Positions 8,851 to 17,553 of a DNA stretch of 45,038 nucleotides are shown here, one piece after another. This DNA comes from Arthrobacter globiformis. Its GTDB lineage: Bacteria; Actinomycetota; Actinomycetes; Actinomycetales; Micrococcaceae. The first letter of the stretch is position 1; the number at the start of each line of letters is the position of its first letter. The position numbers and the translations under genes were made by a program. The stretch is taken from the NCBI RefSeq assembly GCF_003261175.1, contig NZ_QLNP01000083.1, positions 1 to 45,038 on the forward strand, read 5' to 3'. The notes under the pieces are model-generated. The model was not told where the DNA came from and did no database searches. It saw only the letters and a program-made list of their open reading frames with translations.

Positions 8851-9945
8851 ATGCCGAAAATTTCCACCGGTGCACGTACGCTGGGCGTGCTCGCCGAACC
8901 GGAGGTCACCGCCGAGTTTGCCGAGCGTAACGGCCGCGAAGTGGGCCATCTGCTCAACCTTGCCGATGAGCGCCACGACTGGTCCGTGATCATCGAGTAC
9001 CAGGATTTTACTGCTGGCAATGGCTTGGCGCCGATGCTGGACTCCTTGGCAGCACACCGGATCCGCCGAGCATGGGATGTCATGGTGTGCCTAACCGATC
9101 TTCCGATTCGTCTCGAAGGCCGCACTGTGGTCGCGGAAGTCGCGCTCGGGGAGTCGATTTCCCTGGTTTCCGTGCCCGCGCTCGGCGCCGTCAACATCGA
9201 CCGCCGGGTCCGCACTGCCGTCGCCGACCTCGCGTGGGCGATACACCGCCACTTCGATCCGGACGATGACATCAGCGAATTCGGTCCGCCCTCACTGCAC
9301 CAATCGCGACGTATCGAGACCGCGGTAATTGACGACGGGCCAATTGGGTTCCGCTACGTCTCGGCAACCCGCCTCGGCCGCGGACGGTTGCTGGCGGGCA
9401 TGCTTCGGGCGAACCGTCCGTGGCGGCTGGTCTTCGGATTAAGAAGCGCAATGGCCGCCGCGATCGCTACAGGCGCCTTCGCGCTTGTCACGAACACAAT
9501 CTGGCAACTCGCAGACCTGCTGGGTGCGCCGAGGCTGGCATTGTTGATGGTCCTTTCGATCAGTTCGATGGTGTTCTGGATTATCACCCAACACGACCTG
9601 TGGGAAAGTCCCAGGCGCAACGATCCCATCGAACGATACAAGGCTTCCTTATACAACAGCTCTACGGTGTGGTCATTGATCATCGGCGTCCTGATCAGCT
9701 ACCTCCTGCTGTTGGTGGCCGTGATGCTGGCCGCGGCGTTCACTATCGACGACGGCCTGTTGGCGCAGACCCTGCAACATCCCGTGGCTGTTTGGGATTT
9801 TGCGGAAGTTGCCTGGATGACGACATCGGCGGCGCTCATCGGTGGAGCGCTGGGCTCGGGATTCGAGTCAAAGGACGACATTCTTCGGGCGGCGTACGGC
9901 CAACGGGAACGTCATCGGCGCCAGTCGGTCGCCGAAGGCGAATAA
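8851..9945 (+). CDS. Membrane protein of unknown function
   Basis: I do not recognise a characterised family. The protein has 364 residues. The soluble N-terminal half (1-190) reads as a mixed alpha/beta domain (for example VMVCLTDLPIRLEGRTVVAE). The C-terminal half has about four membrane segments, near 195-218, 226-246, 271-297 and 321-338, and ends in a basic tail (RQRERHRRQ-like). A strong Shine-Dalgarno, AGGAGG, is eight bases before the ATG, so the gene is surely real. The 228 bp in front (8623-8850) hold nothing else I can identify. It closes the rightward stress block and may share its role, but that is only by position. Confidence 0.82.
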   Translation: MPKISTGARTLGVLAEPEVTAEFAERNGREVGHLLNLADERHDWSVIIEYQDFTAGNGLAPMLDSLAAHRIRRAWDVMVCLTDLPIRLEGRTVVAEVALGESISLVSVPALGAVNIDRRVRTAVADLAWAIHRHFDPDDDISEFGPPSLHQSRRIETAVIDDGPIGFRYVSATRLGRGRLLAGMLRANRPWRLVFGLRSAMAAAIATGAFALVTNTIWQLADLLGAPRLALLMVLSISSMVFWIITQHDLWESPRRNDPIERYKASLYNSSTVWSLIIGVLISYLLLLVAVMLAAAFTIDDGLLAQTLQHPVAVWDFAEVAWMTTSAALIGGALGSGFESKDDILRAAYGQRERHRRQSVAEGE

Positions 9946-10025
9946 TCCGGCAGGGCCTTTCCACCCGCGGGATCATTTTGATGCACTAGAAGCTAGCAGG
10001 TCCCAAGGGTCCGTGCCGGGACTGC

Positions 10026-11531
10026 CTACTTCGGGATTGTGATCCCCAGTCTGGCCATGCGGCGGTAGATGGTCGCCCTGCTGATGCCCAGTTCTGCTGC
10101 CGCCCCGCTTACTGTTGCCCCCTGCTTGGAGAGACAACGGACGATCTCGTCACGTTCCACCGCCTCGATCCGGCTCAGGTGCACGCTGCTCCCCCCGCCC
10201 AGAAGGTAGGCAGGCAGATGGCAGACGTCGATGGTCTCCGTCTGGACAGCGGCGGCGTTGATGACGGTGAAAAGCTCGTCAATGTTGTCCGGCCAGCTAT
10301 GGGCGATCAGTGCTTTTTCTGCGGCAGCAGTGAAGTTGATTTCCCGCAGGCGGGTTTGGCGGGCAGCGTATCTGGCCAAGTGCAGGACATCCTCGCCGCG
10401 TTCCCGCAGGGCGGGAACGGAAATCACCGTATCGACCATGCCTGCCAAGGGCTGCGGGATGCCGTCGTGCGTCGCAGCTGTAACGGCCCACGCGAGCGTT
10501 GGCGCGCTCCCGCTCTGGGAGACGGGAAGGGCCCGAACTGCGCTGCGGGCTTGGGCGTGAAGTTCCTGCGCTGCCCACGCGGGCAACAGGTCTACGTTTT
10601 CGACCACGACGGCGGTTGCTGGCTTGCACAGTTCGGGGGCCCACAAGGACAGCCAGGCGTCGACGTCGCCGGGGGCGGGAGCGGCAGCTGAAATGATGCG
10701 GCTCCCGGGTTGAATTTGGCGCAAGGCCTGCGCCAGCAGAGTTGCGCGCCCCGAACCCTGCTCGCCTACGGCCGCAACAACCCGTCCGGCCGCCAAGGCC
10801 TGAGTCGCCTGATCCAGGGCGGTTGTCCAGGCTGACGACATTTTCCGCACTGTTCCGGCTGCTGGCTCGAGTTTGCTTCTCTGGATACGGAAGACGCCGC
10901 CCTTTGGTCCGGTCCTTCCTTTGCGGCCCTGTGACCTTGCGAGCATTAGTGCGGAGGTATTGCCCGCAGCTGATTCTGCCAACGCCAGGAGCAATTGCGG
11001 AGATGAGCGGGACCATGTGGTGATGTTGACGCTCCCTTCCAGCAATCCGCTAACCGGATCGAAGACAGGGACTGCCGCGCAGGTGTAAGTCCGGAGGCTG
11101 GCACTGTAGTGTTCTTCAGCGCGGACAAGGGTCGGGATGCGGTCCGCCAGCGCTAATCCCATGCCGTTGGTCCCGGCGTCCCTTTCGGAGAATGCGAACC
11201 CTGGCGCCAGATGGACCTTGTCGAGCGCCCGCAAGAGGGAAGTGTCTCCGCTGAAGCGGTTGAGGAGCAAGCCGTTGGCATCGGTAAGCATGAGGCTTAA
11301 GGGTTCGTTCGCCAGAGTGCCGTAGAGGCCGGTGAGCACTTCCTGACCGCACTGGAAAAACAGGGAGTCAGTCCCTGCGGAGCCAGCCCACGTCGGATCC
11401 ACTACTTCGGCGGAAACGCCGTATTCCTCGCTCCGCTGCCAGGAAGCGAGGAGGCGTTTGTCCGGAGTGGCGAGCTGGCCGGCGTAATCGTGCGCCGGGC
11501 TGACAATCCCCTCATCCTTGTTCGGCATCAT
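10026..11531 (-). CDS. GAF/AAA+-like/Fis-type transcriptional activator (AcoR/MimR-like)
   Basis: A 501-residue regulator. It has an N-terminal GAF-like sensor (about 40-190, HLAPGFAFSERDAGTNGMG and YTCAAVPVFDP), a degenerate AAA+ domain (about 225-430) and a C-terminal Fis helix-turn-helix (GAAAELGISRATIYRRMARL). The AAA+ part has a weakened Walker A, GEQGSGRAT with Arg for Lys, and no GAFTGA loop, so it should not drive sigma-54 and is expected to act with ordinary RNA polymerase. The start at 11531 was chosen because AGGAGG lies seven bases upstream; seven more codons are open above it. It is divergent from the amidohydrolase-DUF59-ADH genes and is the obvious activator of that operon. Confidence 0.9.
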   Translation of the reverse strand: MMPNKDEGIVSPAHDYAGQLATPDKRLLASWQRSEEYGVSAEVVDPTWAGSAGTDSLFFQCGQEVLTGLYGTLANEPLSLMLTDANGLLLNRFSGDTSLLRALDKVHLAPGFAFSERDAGTNGMGLALADRIPTLVRAEEHYSASLRTYTCAAVPVFDPVSGLLEGSVNITTWSRSSPQLLLALAESAAGNTSALMLARSQGRKGRTGPKGGVFRIQRSKLEPAAGTVRKMSSAWTTALDQATQALAAGRVVAAVGEQGSGRATLLAQALRQIQPGSRIISAAAPAPGDVDAWLSLWAPELCKPATAVVVENVDLLPAWAAQELHAQARSAVRALPVSQSGSAPTLAWAVTAATHDGIPQPLAGMVDTVISVPALRERGEDVLHLARYAARQTRLREINFTAAAEKALIAHSWPDNIDELFTVINAAAVQTETIDVCHLPAYLLGGGSSVHLSRIEAVERDEIVRCLSKQGATVSGAAAELGISRATIYRRMARLGITIPK

Positions 11532-11596
11532 CGCCGTCCTCCTCATCTCCATACTTCGAGGTTACTTTGTCCCGCGATCCCAGCGGGAGGAGAGCC

Positions 11597-11611
11597 GTCT
11601 CAAAATGAGAC
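11597..11611. promoter_or_regulatory. Perfect inverted repeat, candidate operator for the Fis-type activator
   Basis: GTCTCA (11597-11602) and TGAGAC (11606-11611) form a perfect 6-bp inverted repeat around AAA. It lies between the divergent activator and amidohydrolase genes. It is 12 bp upstream of TTGACA (11624-11629), which is followed after 15 bp by TAGTCT (11645-11650), a possible promoter. A second repeat, TCCCGC with GCGGGA seven bases apart (11570-11588), lies next to it. Function is inferred from position. Confidence 0.5.
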
Positions 11612-11693
11612 ACACGCCACATGTTGACAGCTGTTCCTCCAGCCTAGTCTCGATGATGTGGCGACTACGGCAGTCGCCAGAAGGAGACCGGAC

Positions 11694-12740
11694 ATGTACA
11701 GCAAAGACGGCGAAAGCTACTTCATTGTCGACGCCCACATCGCTTTGTGGGACGCCCGCCCGGAAAACCAGCGGAATATCCAGGGTAAGCAGTTCATCGA
11801 TTGCTTCTACGACTACCACCGCAACCTCGGTCCGGACGAGGAACACTGGTCCTACGAGGAATTCCTTTACCAGGGCGGCGAGCGCCTCATGAAGGATCTG
11901 TTCGAGGACGGCTACGTGGACCATGCGATCTTTCAGCCGGCCTATCTCGGCGCGTTCTACAAGAACGGATTCGCGCAGGTCGAGGAGGCGTACGGCCTGG
12001 CCGCGGCAAATCCGGGCAAGCTCACTTACAACCACTGTTATGACCCGCGCCAAGGCGAGGCCGGCCTGGACCGGCTCCGCGCCGACCACGAGAAGATGAA
12101 GTTCAAGGGAGTCAAGCTCTACACCGCCGAATGGCGCGGCGAGTCCCGCGGGTACAAGCTCTCTGATCCCTGGTCCTACCGGTATTTCGAGGAGTGCCGC
12201 AAGCTTGGCATCAAGAACATCCACATCCACAAGGGCCCTACCGTCCGCCCGCTGGACCGGGACGCTTTCGATGTCGCCGACGTCGACCACGCCGCTTCCG
12301 ACTTCACCGACCTGAACTTTGTGGTGGAGCACGTCGGTCTGCCCCGGCTGGAAGACTTTTGCTGGATCGCCACCCAAGAACCCAACGTTCATGGCGGCCT
12401 GGCCGTCGCGATGCCCTTCATGCACACCCGGCCACGGTATTTCGCCCAGATCATCGGCGAGCTCATCTACTGGATTGGCGAGGACCGGATCCAGTTCTCC
12501 AGCGACTACGCCATCTGGTCGCCCCGCTGGCTGATCGAGCGCTTCGTTGACTTCCAGATCCCGGAAGACATGACCGAGTACGCACCGCTCACCGTGAACC
12601 AGAAGAAGAAGATCCTGGGACTGAACGCCGCGAAGATGTACGACATCCCGGTGCCCGCAGAGCTCCAGCTCCCCAACGCGGACGAGACGAAGACGGGACC
12701 GCGGCAGCCGGAACGCGCCGACCTGGCGGCGGCGGTATGA
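11694..12740 (+). CDS. Amidohydrolase-family (TIM-barrel) protein of propane-monooxygenase-cluster type
   Basis: A 348-residue amidohydrolase_2-type protein. It begins MYSKDGESYFIVDAHIALWD; later come KNIHIHKGP, VVEHVGLPR and the terminal metal-ligand motif FSSDYAIW. The usual HxH metal pair near the N-terminus reads H15-I-A17, so one ligand is missing. The overall sequence is like the amidohydrolase found beside actinobacterial propane monooxygenase genes (mim/prm clusters), where its precise role is unsettled. The ATG at 11694 follows AGGAGA at a good distance; an ATG at 11658 is in frame but lacks one. The stop overlaps the next start (ATGA), so it is translationally coupled to the DUF59 gene. 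Confidence 0.88.
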   Translation: MYSKDGESYFIVDAHIALWDARPENQRNIQGKQFIDCFYDYHRNLGPDEEHWSYEEFLYQGGERLMKDLFEDGYVDHAIFQPAYLGAFYKNGFAQVEEAYGLAAANPGKLTYNHCYDPRQGEAGLDRLRADHEKMKFKGVKLYTAEWRGESRGYKLSDPWSYRYFEECRKLGIKNIHIHKGPTVRPLDRDAFDVADVDHAASDFTDLNFVVEHVGLPRLEDFCWIATQEPNVHGGLAVAMPFMHTRPRYFAQIIGELIYWIGEDRIQFSSDYAIWSPRWLIERFVDFQIPEDMTEYAPLTVNQKKKILGLNAAKMYDIPVPAELQLPNADETKTGPRQPERADLAAAV

Positions 12741-13558
12741 CGGCGGCACTGACGGAGCGCACCCTCCGGCACAGGGATGTGGCGGTGAGCGCCAAGGACG
12801 TCCGCCAGGCACTGGGGGCCGTGCTGGATCCGGAGCTGGACGAGCCCATCACGGATCTGGGCTTCGTCCGTTCCCTCGAGATCACCGGCTCCCTGGCCGG
12901 TGCCGTGGTGACCGTGCACCTGCGGCTGCCCACGTCGTTCTGCTCGCCGAACTTCGCCTACCTGATGGCCTCCGACAGCAAGGACGTAATCTCGGCGCTG
13001 CCCGGGGTGGCGAGGGTGGTGGTTGAGCTCGATGACCACCACGACTCTGCCATCATCAACGCTGGTCTTGCGGCCGACGCTGGGTACCGGGGCACGTTCG
13101 GACAGGAAGCCGAGCACAGCCTGGAGGAGTTGCGGTGGACCTTCCGCCGCAAAGCGCACACCGCCGCGATGGAGCGCTGCCTCACCGAACTGCTGCGGGC
13201 CGATCCCACACTGGCAGAAGAGAGCGCCGGGGCGGTACGGCTTGGTGACCTGCCCGCCGGCCGGACCAAAGACGCTCTAGTACGACGGCGGACGGCGCTT
13301 GGGCTGCCGACGCAACCTTCCGCCGTCGTCCTCGTTGACCATAACGGCATACCCTACCCGCCCGACAACGTCCCGATGGCCCTGCGTCGGGCCCGTTCCA
13401 CCCGCATTTCCATTGACGGCAATGCGCACTTCTGCCGCGGCCTGCTGCGGACACGCTACGCCGGCTCCGGCGCGGACCAGAGCGCGCGGCCCGATGGCGC
13501 AGAGCCCGCAGACCACCAAGAACTACTTCCGTTACGAGTCAAGGAGATTCACCCGTGA
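12737..13558 (+). CDS. DUF59 (MIP18/SufT-like) metal-cluster assembly protein
   Basis: A 273-residue protein. Its first 100 residues are a DUF59 domain with the hallmark VLDPELDEPITDLGFV and a conserved-position Cys in TSFCSPNFAYLM. The remaining 170 residues are an extension I cannot assign, ending in a low-complexity tail. DUF59 proteins help in Fe-S or other metal-site assembly. A gene of this type sits between the amidohydrolase and the alcohol dehydrogenase in propane-oxidation clusters. Start and stop overlap the neighbours as ATGA and GTGA, so the three proteins are probably made together. The client metalloenzyme is not encoded in the window. Confidence 0.85.
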   Translation: MTAALTERTLRHRDVAVSAKDVRQALGAVLDPELDEPITDLGFVRSLEITGSLAGAVVTVHLRLPTSFCSPNFAYLMASDSKDVISALPGVARVVVELDDHHDSAIINAGLAADAGYRGTFGQEAEHSLEELRWTFRRKAHTAAMERCLTELLRADPTLAEESAGAVRLGDLPAGRTKDALVRRRTALGLPTQPSAVVLVDHNGIPYPPDNVPMALRRARSTRISIDGNAHFCRGLLRTRYAGSGADQSARPDGAEPADHQELLPLRVKEIHP

Positions 13559-14589
13559 GCACCATGCGAGCCGTCCAGGTTGTTGGCTACCACAAGGGCC
13601 TGAAAATGGCAGAAGTGCCGGTCCCCGAAGTCACAGGCCCCTTTGATGTCGTCGTCAGAATCGGGGGAGCCGGGGTCTGCCGAACCGACCTGCACATTCT
13701 CGAGGGCCAGTGGGCGGAAAAATCGCAGGTGCACCTGCCGTACACCATCGGCCACGAGAACGCCGGGTGGGTGCACGCGGTCGGTAGCGCCGTTACCAAT
13801 GTGAAGGAAGGCGACAAAGTCATCCTGCACCCCCTCATCACGTGCGGCCTGTGCCGTGCCTGCCGTTCGGGGGACGACGTGCACTGCGAGCAGAGCAAGT
13901 TCCCTGGGATCGACACCAGCGGCGGATACGCCGAATACCTCCTGACATCCGCCCGCTCCGTCGTCAAAATCGACGACTCGCTGGAACCCGCAGACGTCGC
14001 AGCCCTGGCCGATGCCGGCCTTACCGCCTATCACGCGGCCGCTAAGGCAGCCAAGCGGCTGACCGCTAGGGACACATGCGTTGTTATCGGCGCCGGAGGG
14101 CTCGGCCACATCGGAATCCAAGTGCTCACAGCGCTAACACCGGCCCGCATCATCGTTGTAGACCGTAACCCTGCCGCCTTGGACCTGGCCAAGAAGATCG
14201 GAGCACATGAGGGCGTCCTGGCTGACGGGTCACAGGTCGAGCAGGTACTTGCCCTCACCGGCGGCCATGGGGCGGAGGCCCTCATCGACTTCGTTGGCGA
14301 AGGCGGCGCGACCGCCCAAGGCATCGCCATGCTGCGCCAGGCAGGGGATTACTACGTGGTGGGCTACGGCGAGAACATCGACGTCCCTACCATCGACATC
14401 GTCTCAGCCGAGATCAACATCATCGGCAACCTCGTCGGCTCCTACAATGACCTTCAGGACCTGATGGCCTTGGCGGCGCGGGGTGCCGTCACCCTTCATA
14501 CCCAGAAATACGCCCTCGACGACTTCCAGCAGGCGATCGGCGACCTCGAGGCGGGCAAAGTGCGCGGCCGCGCCATCCTGGTGCCCTAA
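13555..14589 (+). CDS. Zinc-dependent NAD(P)-alcohol dehydrogenase
   Basis: A 344-residue medium-chain dehydrogenase. Catalytic zinc ligands are visible at C42 (GVCRTDLH) and H67-E68 (IGHENAGWV). The structural zinc loop has C97, C100, C103 and C111 (CGLCRACRSGDDVHC). The Rossmann motif VIGAGGLGHIG lies near 178-188. It should oxidise a short-chain or secondary alcohol to the aldehyde or ketone. The GTG start at 13555 overlaps the DUF59 stop; an ATG at 13564 is an alternative. Its relatives in propane-oxidation clusters are alcohol dehydrogenases for propanol-type products, but here the substrate is inferred only from context. Confidence 0.9.
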   Translation: MSTMRAVQVVGYHKGLKMAEVPVPEVTGPFDVVVRIGGAGVCRTDLHILEGQWAEKSQVHLPYTIGHENAGWVHAVGSAVTNVKEGDKVILHPLITCGLCRACRSGDDVHCEQSKFPGIDTSGGYAEYLLTSARSVVKIDDSLEPADVAALADAGLTAYHAAAKAAKRLTARDTCVVIGAGGLGHIGIQVLTALTPARIIVVDRNPAALDLAKKIGAHEGVLADGSQVEQVLALTGGHGAEALIDFVGEGGATAQGIAMLRQAGDYYVVGYGENIDVPTIDIVSAEINIIGNLVGSYNDLQDLMALAARGAVTLHTQKYALDDFQQAIGDLEAGKVRGRAILVP

Positions 14590-14730
14590 GGAACATCCGG
14601 AGGCGACGACCCACACCGCCCCGTCCGTGGGCGAAGAACACAATCCATCGGAAACTGCAGACCGTGTTCCCTGGCCATCACCGACGGTCCAAAATTCGGC
14701 GTGGAACGCTTACTTGTACAGGAGACCATC

Positions 14731-17094
14731 ATGAGGGTGGAAGATTTTCAGACCACAGCAGAGCGCCCGGGCACCGCGTGCCCTGAGGATGCAGCGTTCG
14801 GGACAGCAGTCCTGGAGAGTATCGCCCGGCGGGTGCGCTGGACAGCCGCCGCAATCGTGGACGCCGCCAACCGCGGACGGGCCAACACCAGCGGCATCAA
14901 GGTCGGCGGCCATCAGGCCTCCAGCGCCTCCATGGTTGAAATTATGACCTCCCTCTGGTTCTCGGAGCTGACCGAGGCGGACCGTGTATCAGTCAAACCC
15001 CACGCCTCCCCTGTCCTGCACGCCATCAATTACCTCCTGGGCGACTTGGACGAAAACAAACTCAGCACACTTCGGCAGAAGGGCGGCCTGCAGAGTTACC
15101 CCAGCCGGTCAAAGGATCCTGACACGGTGGACTTTTCCACCGGGAGTGTGGGTATCGGGGCCACGGCCACCATCTGGGCGGCCATGTCACACCGCTTCGT
15201 CAGCGACAGGTACGCTGAATCCCGCAAGTCCGGCCGCTTTATCGGACTTCTGGGTGACGCCGAACTGGACGAAGGCGCCATCTGGGAAGCTGTCGCCGAC
15301 CCGGCGGTGGCGCAACTCGGCGAATTGCTCTGGATCGTCGATCTGAACCGGCAGTCATTGGACCGGGTGGTACCCGATTCCCAGATCATGCGCCTACGGG
15401 GCATGTTTGAAGCCGCCGGCTGGCAGGTCCTAACCCGGAAGTGGGGAACCCGTGTGCAGGAACTCTTCACTCGTCCCGGCGGTGTGGATCTACGCCGCCG
15501 GCTGGAGACCATGCCCAACGAGGAATACCAGCGGCTGCTCCGCTCCCCCGACTCGGAGATCTTCGACCGTCTGCGCGCCAGCGGTTCAACCCCGGCCATG
15601 GAAACCCTGCTCAGTTCGCTCACCGCCAGAGAACAAGCTGTGGCGGTACGTGATCTCGGCGGACACGACATCGGACTGCTGCTCGACACTTACAACCACG
15701 TCGACCCCACCCGGCCCACCGTCATCTTTGCCTACACGATTAAGGGCCGCGGCCTTGCCACCGAAGGACATCCGAACAACCACGCAGCGCTGCTGTCCAA
15801 AGATCAGATGGAAACACTGGCGGGGATCTCCGGGATGGACCTTGACGATCCATGGCGCAAATTTCAGCCGGGCACCGTTGAAGAACAGGCCTGCGCCCAG
15901 GCATCCCTCCGCCTCAAGCGCAGGCAACCCGCACTGGCACCGTCCCTCCAGATCCCCGCTTCCCTGCCATGGGGCTACGGCGACAGAATTTCCACCCAAG
16001 CCGCTCTGGGACGGTTCCTGTCCGACCTGAAAAGGGCAGCGCCTGAGGTGGCCCACCGTGTCGTCACCTGCAGCCCCGACGTTGCCTCCTCCACCAACCT
16101 CGGCGGCTGGATCAACAAGACCGGAGTCTGGTCCGTCGGCGAGCGCCAGGACTGGTTCGCGGACGACCCGGAACGGGTCCTCCGCTGGATTGAAAATTCC
16201 CACGGCCAACACATTGAACTCGGCATCGCCGAAACCAACCTCGTAGGCCTCCTGTCCGAACTCGGAACGACCTGGAGCCGCTGGGGCCAGCCGCTGATTC
16301 CTCTCGCCACCATCTACGACCCGTTCGTGGCGCGCGCCCTCGAACCGTGGTCCTTTGGCATGTACGCCGGGGGCCAGTCCATCCTGATCGGGACACCGTC
16401 AGGGGTGACCCTGGCACCGGAGGGCGGCGCGCACCAGTCCCTCACCACTCCGTCCATCGGCTTGGAACAACCAGAGTGCACAGCCTGGGAGCCAGCCTTC
16501 GCCCAGGATCTGGAATGGTGCATGCTCGAAGCCATGAGCCGGATCGGCATCCCCGGAGGACGCTCAGCCTACTTCCGGCTCACCACCCGTCCACTGGATC
16601 AGGCTCTGGCCGCCTTGCCGACGGACGCGCTGCTGCTGGAGCGGCGTCGCAGGCACGCGGTTGCCGGCGGTTACCGGCTGACCGACCACGACCCGGTCGA
16701 GGACAGGGTCACTCTGGTCGGCGTCGGAGCGATCATGCCCGAAGTCATCGCCTCGGCCACACGGCTGAAGGCACTTGGCGTCGTGGCCGGCGTAGTCTGC
16801 CTCACCTCCCCTGACCTGGTCTTTGAATCCCTCCAGCGCCGCAACTCGCTTAACCAAGGAACCGGATTCGACATCATAGACGGCCTCTTTCCACGACACG
16901 CACCCGCGCCCCTCGTCACGGTCCAGGACGGACACCCCCACACTTTGTCCTTCCTCGCCGGGGCCCGAGGCGACCGCACAGTCTCCCTGGGAGTGAAGGA
17001 CTTCGGGCAGTCCTCTGATCTGCAGGACGCATACCGGATCCACGGCATCGACGAAGCATCCATCGTAAACGCAGCGCTGAACCTCGTCCGCTAG
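14731..17094 (+). CDS. Homodimeric-type 2-oxoacid dehydrogenase E1 / transketolase-like ThDP enzyme
   Basis: A 788-residue ThDP enzyme of the AceE kind. Similarity starts at GGHQASSASMVEIMTSLWF. The cofactor motif is GDAELDE (175-181) through WIVDLNRQ with Asn206. The pyrimidine domain carries ELGIAETNLVGLLSELG, and a transketolase C-terminal domain ends the chain. It is about 100 residues shorter than typical AceE (near 890-920). No E2 or E3 gene is adjacent, so it may act on a small 2-oxoacid with shared E2/E3 or as a non-oxidative ThDP enzyme. AGGAGA precedes the ATG at 14731; an in-frame ATG at 14701 lacks one. It follows the alcohol dehydrogenase by 141 bp and is probably in the same operon. 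Confidence 0.85.
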   Translation: MRVEDFQTTAERPGTACPEDAAFGTAVLESIARRVRWTAAAIVDAANRGRANTSGIKVGGHQASSASMVEIMTSLWFSELTEADRVSVKPHASPVLHAINYLLGDLDENKLSTLRQKGGLQSYPSRSKDPDTVDFSTGSVGIGATATIWAAMSHRFVSDRYAESRKSGRFIGLLGDAELDEGAIWEAVADPAVAQLGELLWIVDLNRQSLDRVVPDSQIMRLRGMFEAAGWQVLTRKWGTRVQELFTRPGGVDLRRRLETMPNEEYQRLLRSPDSEIFDRLRASGSTPAMETLLSSLTAREQAVAVRDLGGHDIGLLLDTYNHVDPTRPTVIFAYTIKGRGLATEGHPNNHAALLSKDQMETLAGISGMDLDDPWRKFQPGTVEEQACAQASLRLKRRQPALAPSLQIPASLPWGYGDRISTQAALGRFLSDLKRAAPEVAHRVVTCSPDVASSTNLGGWINKTGVWSVGERQDWFADDPERVLRWIENSHGQHIELGIAETNLVGLLSELGTTWSRWGQPLIPLATIYDPFVARALEPWSFGMYAGGQSILIGTPSGVTLAPEGGAHQSLTTPSIGLEQPECTAWEPAFAQDLEWCMLEAMSRIGIPGGRSAYFRLTTRPLDQALAALPTDALLLERRRRHAVAGGYRLTDHDPVEDRVTLVGVGAIMPEVIASATRLKALGVVAGVVCLTSPDLVFESLQRRNSLNQGTGFDIIDGLFPRHAPAPLVTVQDGHPHTLSFLAGARGDRTVSLGVKDFGQSSDLQDAYRIHGIDEASIVNAALNLVR

Positions 17095-17137
17095 CATCGG
17101 CCGTCTAACGATACGGGGTGGGAGATATTCGTCTGTC

Positions 17138-17414
17138 GGGTCAGGAATCAAGTTGGTCTGCTCCGGCACACCATCCGACCTGCCGCGGGTCTCGGACCAC
17201 GTGCGCCGCGACTCTGCGAACGCCAGGGTCAAGGAGCAGCTCAAGGAGGACTACGAACTGGAACGGTGATTGTCACGGACATGATGCTCGCCGGCTACGA
17301 CTCCCCGCCGCTGCATAGCCTGTATCTGCGTCTGCGGCTCAAGGGGGCGCTACTGTGCGGACGCTGGCCCGGGGTAACCGTACGTTCGGCACGAAGGAAG
17401 ACGGGCTGCTGGCG
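17138..17414 (+). pseudogene. Remnant of type I restriction endonuclease subunit HsdR, two frameshifts
   Basis: Three consecutive reading-frame blocks read as one HsdR helicase-motor segment. Block 1 (17138-17263) gives GIKLVCSGTPSD and DHVRRDSANARVKEQLK. Block 2 (17266-17355), in the next frame, gives VIVTDMMLAGYDSPPLHSLY and LKGALL. Block 3 (17358-17414), in the third frame, gives TLARGNRTFGTKEDGLLA. Intact HsdR proteins run these together (VxDMxLTGFDxPxLHTLY, then LMQxLARVNRTF). Each frame change is explained by loss of one base. About 90 residues of a protein normally near 1000 remain, and no hsdM or hsdS is near. It is clearly non-functional. Confidence 0.8.
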
Positions 17415-17553
17415 AATCGCCGCGTCAAGGCCGAAGTCAATCCGGGGCCATTGACCCTCGAGTTTTCCCCCTTGACTTCTCTGCTGACCGCCGTCAGTCT
17501 TTCGACAACAGGAGGGGGGCATCCGTCCGCTCCTAGCCCGGTGGAGGATACTG

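Noticed and set aside
11532-11693. Possible sigma-54 promoter (-24/-12) for the amidohydrolase operon
   Set aside because: No TGGCAC-N5-TTGC pattern, and the activator lacks the GAFTGA loop; actinobacteria generally lack sigma-54.
11562-12812. 416-codon minus-strand frame opposite the amidohydrolase gene
   Set aside because: Antisense shadow; the plus strand holds a full amidohydrolase with Shine-Dalgarno and coupled stop.
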